From: a virus
Length of the DNA stretch: 34,190 nucleotides
IMG/VR virus record: IMGVR_UViG_3300043773_001503
Location: 1 to 34,190 of that record
Direction: 5' to 3' (one strand)
Made by a program: the position numbers and the translations under genes. Below the pieces are notes generated by a model, which was given only the letters and a program-made list of their open reading frames with translations, was not told where the DNA came from and did not search any database. Positions 28,424 to 33,925 of this stretch are shown here, piece by piece. The number at the start of each line of letters is the position of its first letter. Position 1 is the stretch's first letter.

Positions 28424-29522
28424 CCAGCCGGTTGATTGGCTGTTGATTCTCGCGGTTGCCGGCGGCATCGCGTGCGCCATCGTGGCCGGCGCCATGATGC
28501 GGCGGCTTGAATCGACCGTCGCCAACAATAATTTCGGCTACACGCCAAACCCTGAAGCCACGCGGCAGTTCCTCAAGGAACTCGACAAGCCGCGTTTCGC
28601 GCAGGCCGGCGCGGAAGTGCTGGCAAAAGCGCAAGGCCGCGATGCGTTTTTGTGGCGCTATGCCGACAAGGCGCACCGCGCCGTCTACGGAAGGCCGTTC
28701 GGGCCTTGGAAACAGGGCATCGGCGATTGCGTCAGTTTCGGCTGGGCTATGGGATCATTCGTAGGCCAGAGCGTAGACCATGCGCTAGGCCGGCTGCCGG
28801 AACCGCCGTTGCTGGTGGCAACGGAAGCCATCTATGGCGGGAGCCGTTGTGAATCCCGCGGCATCACGTTTGCGGGGTATATGGATGGTTCCTACGGGGC
28901 CGCCGCGGCCCGCTGGTGCGCCGGAATGAAATCCGGCATCGGCGGGATTCTCTACCGCAAGGATTACGGCAACGGGATTAATTTGACCGCATACGATCCA
29001 TCCCGCGCGAAGGATTGGGGCGCGTATGGATGCGGCGGGAAAAATGACGCTGGCCGCCTCGACAAGATCGCGAACGAACACCGCGCGCGAAACGTCGCCT
29101 TAATTGAAAATGTAGAGCAATGCGCAGCCAGTTTGGAATCGGGCTTCCCCGTGGTGATTTGCTGCGGCTTGTCGTGGTCTACTACGCGCGATGAGGATGG
29201 ATTCGCGAGGCGCACGCCGCAAGGATGGGCGCATTGCCAATGCGCGATTTCGGTTCGCTACGCGAAGAATGCCGCCGGCACGATGCGCAACCCGCGCGAC
29301 GGCATCCTTATCATCAATTCATGGGGTTCGAATTGGCAGGGCGGTGGCAAGAATCCAGCCGACCAACCGGACGGCTCCTATTGGATCACGTTTGAAGACG
29401 CGCAGCGCGCGTTGAGCGAGGGCGATAGTTTCTCCATTGCCGGCGTCGATGGTTTCAAGTTCCGCGTTTTGGATCATGGCGGCTGGGTGCAGCCGCCAAT
29501 CGATACGCTTTCCAACCGATAG
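28410..29522 (+). CDS. Membrane-anchored papain-type (C1A) cysteine peptidase
   Basis: A 370-aa protein. Residues ~10-29 are a transmembrane anchor (WLLILAVAGGIACAIVAGAM). The papain triad is complete: KQGIGDCVSFGW gives the oxyanion Gln (102) and nucleophile Cys (107), GWAHCQCAI the His (275), and IINSWGSNW the Asn (303) with the hallmark N-S-W-G. Gln-to-Cys spacing is five instead of papain's six. Extra Cys (CCG, GCGG, CESR) could form disulfides outside the cell. No lysozyme, amidase or transglycosylase is found in the window, so this enzyme is the best candidate for the lysis (cell-wall-degrading) enzyme, possibly against a proteinaceous envelope. That role is inference. Confidence 0.86.
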   Translation: MRRDSQPVDWLLILAVAGGIACAIVAGAMMRRLESTVANNNFGYTPNPEATRQFLKELDKPRFAQAGAEVLAKAQGRDAFLWRYADKAHRAVYGRPFGPWKQGIGDCVSFGWAMGSFVGQSVDHALGRLPEPPLLVATEAIYGGSRCESRGITFAGYMDGSYGAAAARWCAGMKSGIGGILYRKDYGNGINLTAYDPSRAKDWGAYGCGGKNDAGRLDKIANEHRARNVALIENVEQCAASLESGFPVVICCGLSWSTTRDEDGFARRTPQGWAHCQCAISVRYAKNAAGTMRNPRDGILIINSWGSNWQGGGKNPADQPDGSYWITFEDAQRALSEGDSFSIAGVDGFKFRVLDHGGWVQPPIDTLSNR

Positions 29523-29529
29523 GGCTTTC

Positions 29530-29793
29530 ATGGTCACGATTAAACCCCGCACGCTCGCGATCATCTGCGCCGCGTGTTTGTTTGTTGGGTGGTGGTATTC
29601 GTCCGCAAAGCCGCAGCCGGCGCCGCTCGCCGATCGGCCGTTTCTAAAGGCGCTCGCGCGGCTCGCGAAAACCGGCCTATGGATCATGCTTGTTGCCGAA
29701 CAGCCGCCGACCGATGAGGGGCAACCGCAGTTCGTACACGCGCACGCGAGGCCCGATGACGAGCGGACGCTACGGCATGGGGAGGGGTGGTAA
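29530..29793 (+). CDS. Small membrane protein (87 aa)
   Basis: An 87-aa protein with a basic start and one clear transmembrane helix (TLAIICAACLFVGWWYSS), a Pro-rich linker and a second amphipathic segment (FLKALARLAKTGLWIMLVAE). AGGG lies about 5 nt before the ATG. It lies between the C1 peptidase and a zinc-finger-like small membrane protein and is adjacent to the latter without a gap. Holin or spanin component is possible; no family is recognised. Confidence 0.55.
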   Translation: MVTIKPRTLAIICAACLFVGWWYSSAKPQPAPLADRPFLKALARLAKTGLWIMLVAEQPPTDEGQPQFVHAHARPDDERTLRHGEGW

Positions 29794-30144
29794 ATGTTCG
29801 CGTTGCTGTGGCGCTGGCTAACGGCCGTTCTCGTCTGGCTATCGGCAGACCCGGCCGCCATTGACGCGGAGGCGCCAAGGGCTGCCGCCGCGTGCGCCGT
29901 GGCCTATGCGGCATTCGCGGATGCCGCCGGCCCAGCCCCGGCCCCTGCCCCGCCAACCCCCGGCAAATGCTGCGACGATTGCGCAGGAACGGGCGTTATT
30001 CGCCACGGGGACGGCCATACTACCCCCTGCCCTTGCCCGTCTGGATGCAAATGCAAGGCCGGCAGGGCCGGCCCCAAAAACTGCCCCGGTGGCAATTGCG
30101 CCCCCGCCGCATCCCCCGCGCTTCGCAAACCGGCCAGCCTTTGA
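29794..30144 (+). CDS. Small membrane protein with DnaJ-type Cys repeats (116 aa)
   Basis: A 116-aa protein. The N-terminus (MFALLWRWLTAVLVWLSADP) is a membrane or signal segment. An Ala/Pro linker follows, then 'KCCDDCAGTGVIRHGDGHTT' with 'PCPCPSGCKCK', a pair of C-x-x-C-type knuckles resembling the DnaJ central zinc finger (C-x-x-C-x-G-x-G). GGAGG lies about 10 nt before the ATG. Probably a zinc- or disulfide-containing periplasmic domain. I recall similar proteins from planctomycete prophages, without known function. Confidence 0.62.
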   Translation: MFALLWRWLTAVLVWLSADPAAIDAEAPRAAAACAVAYAAFADAAGPAPAPAPPTPGKCCDDCAGTGVIRHGDGHTTPCPCPSGCKCKAGRAGPKNCPGGNCAPAASPALRKPASL

Positions 30145-30161
30145 ATAGCGGGAGGTTGCGC

Positions 30162-30551
30162 GTGGGGGATGCGGCGGGAACGCTAATCGGCCAGTTGCAG
30201 GATGAGGTACGTTCGCGCATCGGCCAGCCGGCCGAAGCGCTGGAGCATACCACCGACGTTATGGTGCAGGAGTGTTTGCGCTGGTTCCCGATCGCGCAAA
30301 TGACCATCCTCGCGCGCAAGCCGGAACCGCCGCGGGCCGGGGCCGATACGGTCGCGACGATTTCCGTTCTCACGGCGAAATGCCGCGAGCAATTGGAAGC
30401 CCGATGGGGCGCGAAGCCGGCCACCGTCCGCGCGATCGACCTACTGATGCGCGCCGTGGTGGTCGAGGTGTGTAACCTTTGGTTTGGCAGTAAAGAGGCG
30501 CGCCACGCTATTTGCCAATGCGTTGCCGCGGTCAGAAAGCCAGCGCCATGA
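30162..30551 (+). CDS. Hypothetical protein, last gene of the rightward unit (129 aa)
   Basis: A 129-aa mostly helical protein with several Cys. GTG 30162 is chosen because GGAGG (30151-30155) ends 6 nt upstream; a TTG at 30141 would overlap the previous stop but lacks a site. Segments such as DEVRSRIGQPAEALEHTTDV and 'DLLMRAVVVEVCNLWFGSKE' give no family match. Its last 20 bp overlap the convergent minus-strand gene at 30532. Confidence 0.55.
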   Translation: MGDAAGTLIGQLQDEVRSRIGQPAEALEHTTDVMVQECLRWFPIAQMTILARKPEPPRAGADTVATISVLTAKCREQLEARWGAKPATVRAIDLLMRAVVVEVCNLWFGSKEARHAICQCVAAVRKPAP

Positions 30552-30663
30552 TCGCTGCTATCGCATCGTGAACCGCGCGAGCGAGGCGGGAATCCGTTCC
30601 CAATTCCTGCCCAATGCGGATTAGCAAGAGCGCCCGCAAAACGGAATCGATTTGCGTTTTCAT
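30532..30663 (-). CDS. Tiny hypothetical protein (43 aa)
   Basis: A 43-aa helical, Ala/Leu-rich protein (MKTQIDSVLRALLLIRIGQE) whose ATG overlaps the TGA of the upstream minus-strand gene in an ATGA junction (30663-30660), strong evidence of translational coupling. It is the last gene of the leftward unit. Its 3' end overlaps the 3' end of the rightward gene at 30551 by 20 bp, marking the convergence of the two transcription units. Function unknown. Confidence 0.55.
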   Translation of the reverse strand: MKTQIDSVLRALLLIRIGQELGTDSRLARAVHDAIAAIMALAF

Positions 30664-30863
30664 GGGCGGCCGTCCTTCCCTACCCACCCGTCGCGCACGG
30701 GGTCAAACAAATCGCATTCCTCGCCGTCGCATTCGGCGGCTTCGGCGGCGCGGGCCGCATCGGCTGCGGCGGCTTCCGCATAGCAGCGGTCGAGGTTGTC
30801 GGCCCACGCTAGCAGCATGGCGGCAACTCCCGGCGAATCCCAGCGGTCGAATAGTAGCGGCAT
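30660..30863 (-). CDS. Small acidic hypothetical protein (67 aa)
   Basis: A 67-aa strongly acidic, Ala-rich protein (MPLLFDRWDSPGVAAMLLAW, then 'ECDGEECDLFDPVRDGW'). The AGGGGGG ribosome-binding stretch sits a few bases before the ATG, directly after the hairpin at 30878-30901. No family is recognised. Acidic small phage proteins sometimes mimic DNA, but that is only a possibility here. Confidence 0.55.
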   Translation of the reverse strand: MPLLFDRWDSPGVAAMLLAWADNLDRCYAEAAAADAARAAEAAECDGEECDLFDPVRDGWVGKDGRP

Positions 30864-30877
30864 CGTTAGCCCCCCTG

Positions 30878-30901
30878 CCCCGGCGGCGGATGCCGCCGGG
30901 G
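30878..30901 (-). other. GC-rich intergenic hairpin
   Basis: CCCCGGCGGC / GCCGCCGGGG is a 10-bp perfect stem with a 4-nt loop between minus-strand genes. It has the same design as the hairpins at 31859, 32225, 32989, 33317 and 33540 and carries no T tract. Confidence 0.6.
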
Positions 30902-30910
30902 CTTGTTGGT

Positions 30911-31210
30911 TTAGCGGCAGTCTCGCGCGTCAAGGTTGCCAAGCGCCACGGCAAACTTTCCGTTTAGGCTTGCGGTCATGCAGACGGTGCGCCCGCCGCG
31001 GCGCGAGTCGGCGCCGGTCAGTTCGTAGGCGCGGCGAATGTCGCGGTTTTCTTCTTCGGTCACGAACCATTGGCAGGCGCCAACGCCGGCCGCGCAAATC
31101 GTGTCGATGGCGGCTTCGAAGTGAGCCGTTGCCGTAGCGTAATCGTCATAGAAAAACGATTCGTAGCGGCTGGCGAACAGACAGGGGAAGTTTTCGGTGG
31201 CGGTCTTCAT
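30911..31210 (-). CDS. Hypothetical protein behind promoter P3 (99 aa)
   Basis: A 99-aa protein (MKTATENFPCLFASRYESFF) with a central helix (YATATAHFEAAIDTICAAGV) and a basic C-terminal part. The start at 31210 is chosen over in-frame 31261: the conserved leader GAAGGAACCAAAGCC lies directly before it, and the upstream ATG falls at the predicted transcript start itself. It is expressed from P3 through the leader hairpin at 31237. Function not recognised. Confidence 0.62.
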   Translation of the reverse strand: MKTATENFPCLFASRYESFFYDDYATATAHFEAAIDTICAAGVGACQWFVTEEENRDIRRAYELTGADSRRGGRTVCMTASLNGKFAVALGNLDARDCR

Positions 31211-31236
31211 GGCTTTGGTTCCTTCGGAAGTCTTGC

Positions 31237-31257
31237 CGCGAGTCTCATTCGCTCGCG
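31237..31257 (-). promoter_or_regulatory. 5' leader hairpin downstream of P3
   Basis: On the minus strand CGCGAG and CTCGCG form a 6-bp stem around the loop CGAATGAGA, starting about 4 nt into the predicted P3 transcript. It is the same element as at 3118 (plus) and 32468 (minus), with one loop change. Confidence 0.6.
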
Positions 31258-31267
31258 TCATGTTCCC

Positions 31268-31295
31268 AGTATATAGCCGATCGGCAATAGTGCAA
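31268..31295 (-). promoter_or_regulatory. Promoter P3, sigma70-type with internal dyad
   Basis: On the minus strand TTGCAC (31295-31290), a 16-bp spacer and TATACT (31273-31268). The spacer holds TATTGCCGATCGGCTATA, the perfect-core version of the dyad. The A-tract AAAAAAATCTAGATT lies upstream. The flanking gap 31296-31428 is otherwise GC-rich non-coding with C-rich/AA blocks shared with the other promoter modules. Confidence 0.8.
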
Positions 31296-31428
31296 GGCGC
31301 AATCTAGATTTTTTTCGGAACCCGTGTTTTCCCGCGGGAAACCGGGGTTTTCCGGGGGGCGGCCGGGGCGGCCCTTGGGGGCCGCTGGAGGCCCGGCAGC
31401 CCCGGATGGGCCGCCGGCCGGGGGCGGG

Positions 31429-31824
31429 CTAGGCCGGCCCGTAGGCGGCATCCTCCGCGGCCACGGCGGCAACCCGTAGGGCTTGCGCCTCCAGCGCCCT
31501 AGCCCGGTCGCGCAACTCGCGAGCGAGCGCCCCGGCAGCCTGCGCCCGCGTCTGGTAGATGCGGCTAGTCCGCGTGGCGCGTGGGCCGGATGCCGCGGCG
31601 CCGTCGAGGGGCTGCGCGTAACTCGCAAGCGCTTCTAGGCTGCGCGATTGACCGGCGAACGGCCACGAAAGCATTTTTGCCGCGATCGGCTCCGCGGTTT
31701 CGTCCGGGTTGGCCGGCACAATCCAAACCTCCGCGCCGGGGTGGATGAACGCCACGAATTGCCAATTCACGCCGCAGAGTTGCGCGGCCTGCCGCGCGGC
31801 TTGCTGAAGGTTTTTTAGTTTCAT
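31429..31824 (-). CDS. Hypothetical helical protein (131 aa)
   Basis: A 131-aa protein (MKLKNLQQAARQAAQLCGVN) with an N-terminal helix, a short beta hairpin ('WQFVAFIHPGAEVWIVPANP') and a long Ala/Arg-rich C-terminal helix probably forming a coiled coil (QAAGALARELRDRARALEAQ). AAAGGG lies about 8 nt before the ATG. It deviates from the shared AAAGGAACC leader. No family is recognised. Confidence 0.6.
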   Translation of the reverse strand: MKLKNLQQAARQAAQLCGVNWQFVAFIHPGAEVWIVPANPDETAEPIAAKMLSWPFAGQSRSLEALASYAQPLDGAAASGPRATRTSRIYQTRAQAAGALARELRDRARALEAQALRVAAVAAEDAAYGPA

Positions 31825-31858
31825 TTGCGCGGCCCTTTGCTTTTCATTGTAGCGGCCC

Positions 31859-31883
31859 CCCGCCGGCCAACGCGGCCGGCGGG
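31859..31883 (-). other. GC-rich intergenic hairpin
   Basis: CCCGCCGGCC / GGCCGGCGGG is a 10-bp perfect stem with a 5-nt loop, placed between the genes at 31896 and 31824. It belongs to the same hairpin series as the others on this arm. Confidence 0.6.
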
Positions 31884-31895
31884 CTATTCACTCGA

Positions 31896-32189
31896 CTACC
31901 AATCCCGGCGATCGGCCACGCCATCGGCCACGCGATCCGCCCAAACCGTTGGCGACATTGAATAGCGGCCGAACGGGCTGAACGTTTCCCGCCCGTTGTA
32001 TTCGCTCACCTTGCGGCGCTCAACGGTGGGGCCGCGGTCGCCTTCGTGGGCGATCCAGACGCTAGACGCGGTGCGGCGAACGATCGTAAAGCGCCATATG
32101 CAATTGTGGTCGCCAGCGCTTCGCGTGTAGTAGGTGGTGCCAACGGCGAACTTCACGACGGCGGGGGCGGTTGCGGTTTCGGTGGTCAT
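31896..32189 (-). CDS. Hypothetical beta-rich protein (97 aa)
   Basis: A 97-aa protein (MTTETATAPAVVKFAVGTTY) with strands VGTTYYTRSAG, CIWRFTIVRRTASSVWIAHE and a basic 'PTVERRKVSEYNGRETF' segment; it could be a small SH3- or barrel-like fold. The start 32189 is set by the leader AAAAGGAACCCCAGCC immediately upstream. No family is recognised. Confidence 0.6.
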   Translation of the reverse strand: MTTETATAPAVVKFAVGTTYYTRSAGDHNCIWRFTIVRRTASSVWIAHEGDRGPTVERRKVSEYNGRETFSPFGRYSMSPTVWADRVADGVADRRDW

Positions 32190-32224
32190 GGCTGGGGTTC
32201 CTTTTCTTTCGTGGGGTTGGGCTG

Positions 32225-32251
32225 CCCCCGCCGGCAACGTGCCGGCGGGGG
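32225..32251 (-). other. GC-rich intergenic hairpin
   Basis: CCCCCGCCGGCA / TGCCGGCGGGGG is a 12-bp perfect stem with a 3-nt loop between minus-strand genes. It resembles the plus-strand hairpins at 3397 and 3708 in stem length and triloop size. Confidence 0.6.
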
Positions 32252-32261
32252 TTTGGTTTGG

Positions 32262-32441
32262 TTAGGCTGCGGTGATGGTCGCAATGATTCGGCCGTCCAG
32301 CCGCACCTTGCAAACGCCGTCGATCCACTCGCCAACATCGGCCCGCCAGTTGACGCTAGGCCGATTCTGGATTTGCTGGCAAGCCACGATGAAGTTAATT
32401 CCGCTTTCCACCGTCCCGTTTGCGAAGGTGATTCGATACAT
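32262..32441 (-). CDS. Small hypothetical protein behind promoter P4 (59 aa)
   Basis: A 59-aa protein (MYRITFANGTVESGINFIVA) that reads as a small beta-alpha-beta unit with a C-terminal 'VCKVRLDGRIIATITAA' hairpin. The start 32441 follows the leader AAAGGAACCCCAGCC. It is the first gene downstream of promoter P4 and the leader hairpin at 32468. Function unknown. Confidence 0.6.
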   Translation of the reverse strand: MYRITFANGTVESGINFIVACQQIQNRPSVNWRADVGEWIDGVCKVRLDGRIIATITAA

Positions 32442-32467
32442 GGCTGGGGTTCCTTTCGTTTCCTTCC

Positions 32468-32488
32468 CGCAAGTCTCATTTGCTCGCG
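32468..32488 (-). promoter_or_regulatory. 5' leader hairpin downstream of P4
   Basis: On the minus strand CGCGAG pairs with CTTGCG (one G-U pair) around the loop CAAATGAGA, two bases into the predicted P4 transcript. The pairing-preserving change relative to the P2 copy supports a functional RNA structure. Confidence 0.6.
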
Positions 32489-32496
32489 TTGGTTCT

Positions 32497-32525
32497 AGTA
32501 TAGCCATTCGGCAATACGCTGTCCA
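32497..32525 (-). promoter_or_regulatory. Promoter P4, sigma70-type with internal dyad
   Basis: On the minus strand TGGACA (32525-32520), a 17-bp spacer and TATACT (32502-32497), with GCGTATTGCCGAATGGC as the spacer. The GGGC preceding the -35 and the upstream AAAACCCC / ATTTTTGG blocks match P1 and P2. The gap 32526-32609 holds this upstream module and no gene. Confidence 0.82.
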
Positions 32526-32609
32526 GCCCTTGAATCCAAAAATCTTTCGTGGGGTTTTCGGCCGGGAAACCGGGGGTTTTCCCCCGCGGCCCCCGGCCCC
32601 GGCAGCCGG

Positions 32610-32957
32610 TCAGGGGGTGGGGGTGGGGGGGGCGACCGGCTCGCGGCGCGAACGTGCAGCCGCCGCGCGGGCGTTGTCCGCGGCGGATTTCATTTCCTCC
32701 GCTGACCGATCAAGCCGCGAGGCGATAGCGTCCCATGCGCCCCCAATAGTCGGGAAAAGAAACTGCCCGTTAATCCACGCGAAACCGGAACCGAAATCTT
32801 TCTCGCTGTATTTGCAACGGTAGACGTTTTCGCCTTCGCGCTTCCTGCCCACAATCACGCGGCGCGGAATGCTGTGCAAAGACTCATTGGCACTAACGGC
32901 GAACATCCGGGCGCCTTCCGTTGCAATTCCAACTTCCGCTTTCGTTGCCTTCGCCAT
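32610..32957 (-). CDS. Hypothetical basic protein (115 aa)
   Basis: A 115-aa protein (MAKATKAEVGIATEGARMFA) with a mixed core ('RVIVGRKREGENVYRCKYSE', 'FAWINGQFLFPTIGGAWDAI') and a helical, Arg/Ala-rich C-terminus ending in Pro/Thr repeats. AAAAAGGAAAA precedes the ATG. It lies upstream of promoter P4, so it is served by P5 read-through. No family is recognised. Confidence 0.6.
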   Translation of the reverse strand: MAKATKAEVGIATEGARMFAVSANESLHSIPRRVIVGRKREGENVYRCKYSEKDFGSGFAWINGQFLFPTIGGAWDAIASRLDRSAEEMKSAADNARAAAARSRREPVAPPTPTP

Positions 32958-32988
32958 TGTGATTTTCCTTTTTGCTTGTGGTCGATTG

Positions 32989-33013
32989 CCCCCGCGGCCC
33001 AGTGCCGCGGGGG
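32989..33013 (-). other. GC-rich intergenic hairpin
   Basis: CCCCCGCGGC / GCCGCGGGGG is a 10-bp perfect stem with a 5-nt loop. The stem is identical to that at 33317-33342 while the loop differs, which points to duplication of the element or selection for pairing. Confidence 0.62.
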
Positions 33014-33021
33014 CTGCGGCG

Positions 33022-33285
33022 TTACATGCGCCACGCGGTAACGTCGCTGGGGTTGTCGAGTTCGTAATCGCGCCGCAGATCGGCAGCGCGGCGGGCCGCC
33101 CACAATTCCTTTTCGGCAGACTCCAGCGCCTTTATCAGACCGTCCGCGTCCATGCTGTGCGAGAAAATCGAAATCAGCAGATCGGCCACGTTGCAGTTCG
33201 GAAGCGTTGGCGCCTTGGCTGCACGATCGCGAAGGTTAAGCCGCGTAGCCTTATCGATCGCATCAAACATTTCGTTGCTATTCAT
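33022..33285 (-). CDS. Hypothetical helical protein (87 aa)
   Basis: An 87-aa, mostly helical protein (MNSNEMFDAIDKATRLNLRD) with 'LIKALESAEKELWAARRAAD' as a likely amphipathic helix. The leader ACACGAAAGGAACCCTAGCG precedes its ATG, a close match to the shared start-associated sequence. It is flanked by two hairpins with the same stem sequence. Function not recognised. Confidence 0.6.
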   Translation of the reverse strand: MNSNEMFDAIDKATRLNLRDRAAKAPTLPNCNVADLLISIFSHSMDADGLIKALESAEKELWAARRAADLRRDYELDNPSDVTAWRM

Positions 33286-33316
33286 CGCTAGGGTTCCTTT
33301 CGTGTCGATCGTTCCT

Positions 33317-33342
33317 CCCCCGCGGCGAAGTTGCCGCGGGGG
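33317..33342 (-). other. GC-rich intergenic hairpin
   Basis: CCCCCGCGGC / GCCGCGGGGG is a 10-bp perfect stem with a 6-nt loop, between minus-strand genes at 33351 and 33285. On the plus strand it is followed by CTTTT, but no plus-strand gene lies upstream that would need termination. Confidence 0.6.
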
Positions 33343-33350
33343 CTTTTGAT

Positions 33351-33509
33351 TCAGCCGCCAGCGTCACGCGGGCAACACCAAGTATTTTCATCGACAAAGC
33401 GGGTGAAGTCGCGCCATGTCGTGAAGCGATAGCCGCGCGGGCCGGCCGTCCAATACTCGCCGTCAACGTAGACCCAACGCACCCCGCAGTAGATTCCTTC
33501 GTTTTCCAT
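33351..33509 (-). CDS. Tiny hypothetical protein (52-54 aa)
   Basis: A 52-aa protein (54 aa if the ATG at 33515 is used) beginning MENEGIYCGVRWVYVDGEYW. It is rich in Trp, Tyr and Arg, with 'FTTWRDFTRFVDENTWCCP' near the end. The ATG at 33509 is preferred because AAGGGG lies 7 nt upstream; from 33515 the spacing is only 1 nt. It fills the gap between two hairpins and keeps the leader ACGAAACGAAGGGG. Codon use matches its neighbours, supporting a real gene. Unrecognised. Confidence 0.58.
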   Translation of the reverse strand: MENEGIYCGVRWVYVDGEYWTAGPRGYRFTTWRDFTRFVDENTWCCPRDAGG

Positions 33510-33539
33510 TGTCATGCCCCTTCGTTTCGTGGTTTCCGA

Positions 33540-33566
33540 TGCCCGCCGGCCCAGTGCCGGCGGGCA
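33540..33566 (-). other. GC-rich intergenic hairpin
   Basis: TGCCCGCCGGC / GCCGGCGGGCA is an 11-bp perfect stem with a 5-nt loop (CCAGT on the plus strand), the same loop as at 32989 with a different stem. Confidence 0.6.
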
Positions 33567-33577
33567 ATTTATTTTGA

Positions 33578-33793
33578 CTAGCCGCGATCAACATAGACGC
33601 GATGCCCGCCCGTGCCGCTGATCGCGCGGCGGGTTCCGTTTGCGAACACTTGCAGCATCATCACCGCGCCGCGCTCGCCTTCGATGATGCACTGCCGCAC
33701 GATGCCCAATTGTGCAGCGGTCGCCGGCCCAACGCCCAGTTCGTCGGTCACGCGGTAGGTGCGGCCAAGGAAGGTAATCGTTTCGTTCGTCAT
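33578..33793 (-). CDS. Small hypothetical protein behind promoter P5 (71 aa)
   Basis: A 71-aa protein (MTNETITFLGRTYRVTDELG) that reads as a small beta-rich domain with a helix (TAAQLGIVRQCII) and a C-terminal 'GTRRAISGTGGHRVYVDRG'. The ATG at 33793 directly follows AAAAGGAACCGAAGCC. It is the first gene behind P5. No family is recognised. Confidence 0.6.
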   Translation of the reverse strand: MTNETITFLGRTYRVTDELGVGPATAAQLGIVRQCIIEGERGAVMMLQVFANGTRRAISGTGGHRVYVDRG

Positions 33794-33824
33794 GGCTTCG
33801 GTTCCTTTTCTTTCGTGGGTTCCT

Positions 33825-33841
33825 CGCGGCCCGTTGCCGCG
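33825..33841 (-). other. Short leader hairpin downstream of P5
   Basis: CGCGGC / GCCGCG is a 6-bp stem with a 5-nt loop located 5 nt into the predicted P5 transcript, followed by the shared AAAAGGAACC leader. It occupies the position held by the CGCGAG hairpin in the P2-P4 leaders, with a different sequence. Confidence 0.5.
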
Positions 33842-33852
33842 TCATGTGTCCC

Positions 33853-33881
33853 AGTATATCCGATCGGCAATAGCCCGTCAA
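33853..33881 (-). promoter_or_regulatory. Promoter P5, near-consensus sigma70 with internal dyad
   Basis: On the minus strand TTGACG (33881-33876), a 17-bp spacer and TATACT (33858-33853); this is the copy closest to the sigma70 consensus. The spacer contains ATTGCCGATCGGAT with the GCCGATCGG core. An AAAAAATAATT tract sits just upstream. It would drive the minus-strand small-gene operon. Confidence 0.85.
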
Positions 33882-33925
33882 GCCCTTTAGCCGGAATTAT
33901 TTTTTCCCTTGAAATCCCAGCGGAA

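Noticed and set aside
29861-30148. Second plus-strand frame overlapping the zinc-finger-like gene
   Set aside because: Pro/Arg/Ala-rich shadow frame. The overlapping gene at 29794 has a good ribosome binding site and a recognisable Cys pattern.
31859-33566. Series of GC-rich inverted repeats as a possible CRISPR array
   Set aside because: The repeats differ in sequence, are not evenly spaced, and each lies between two coding genes; there are no spacers or cas genes.
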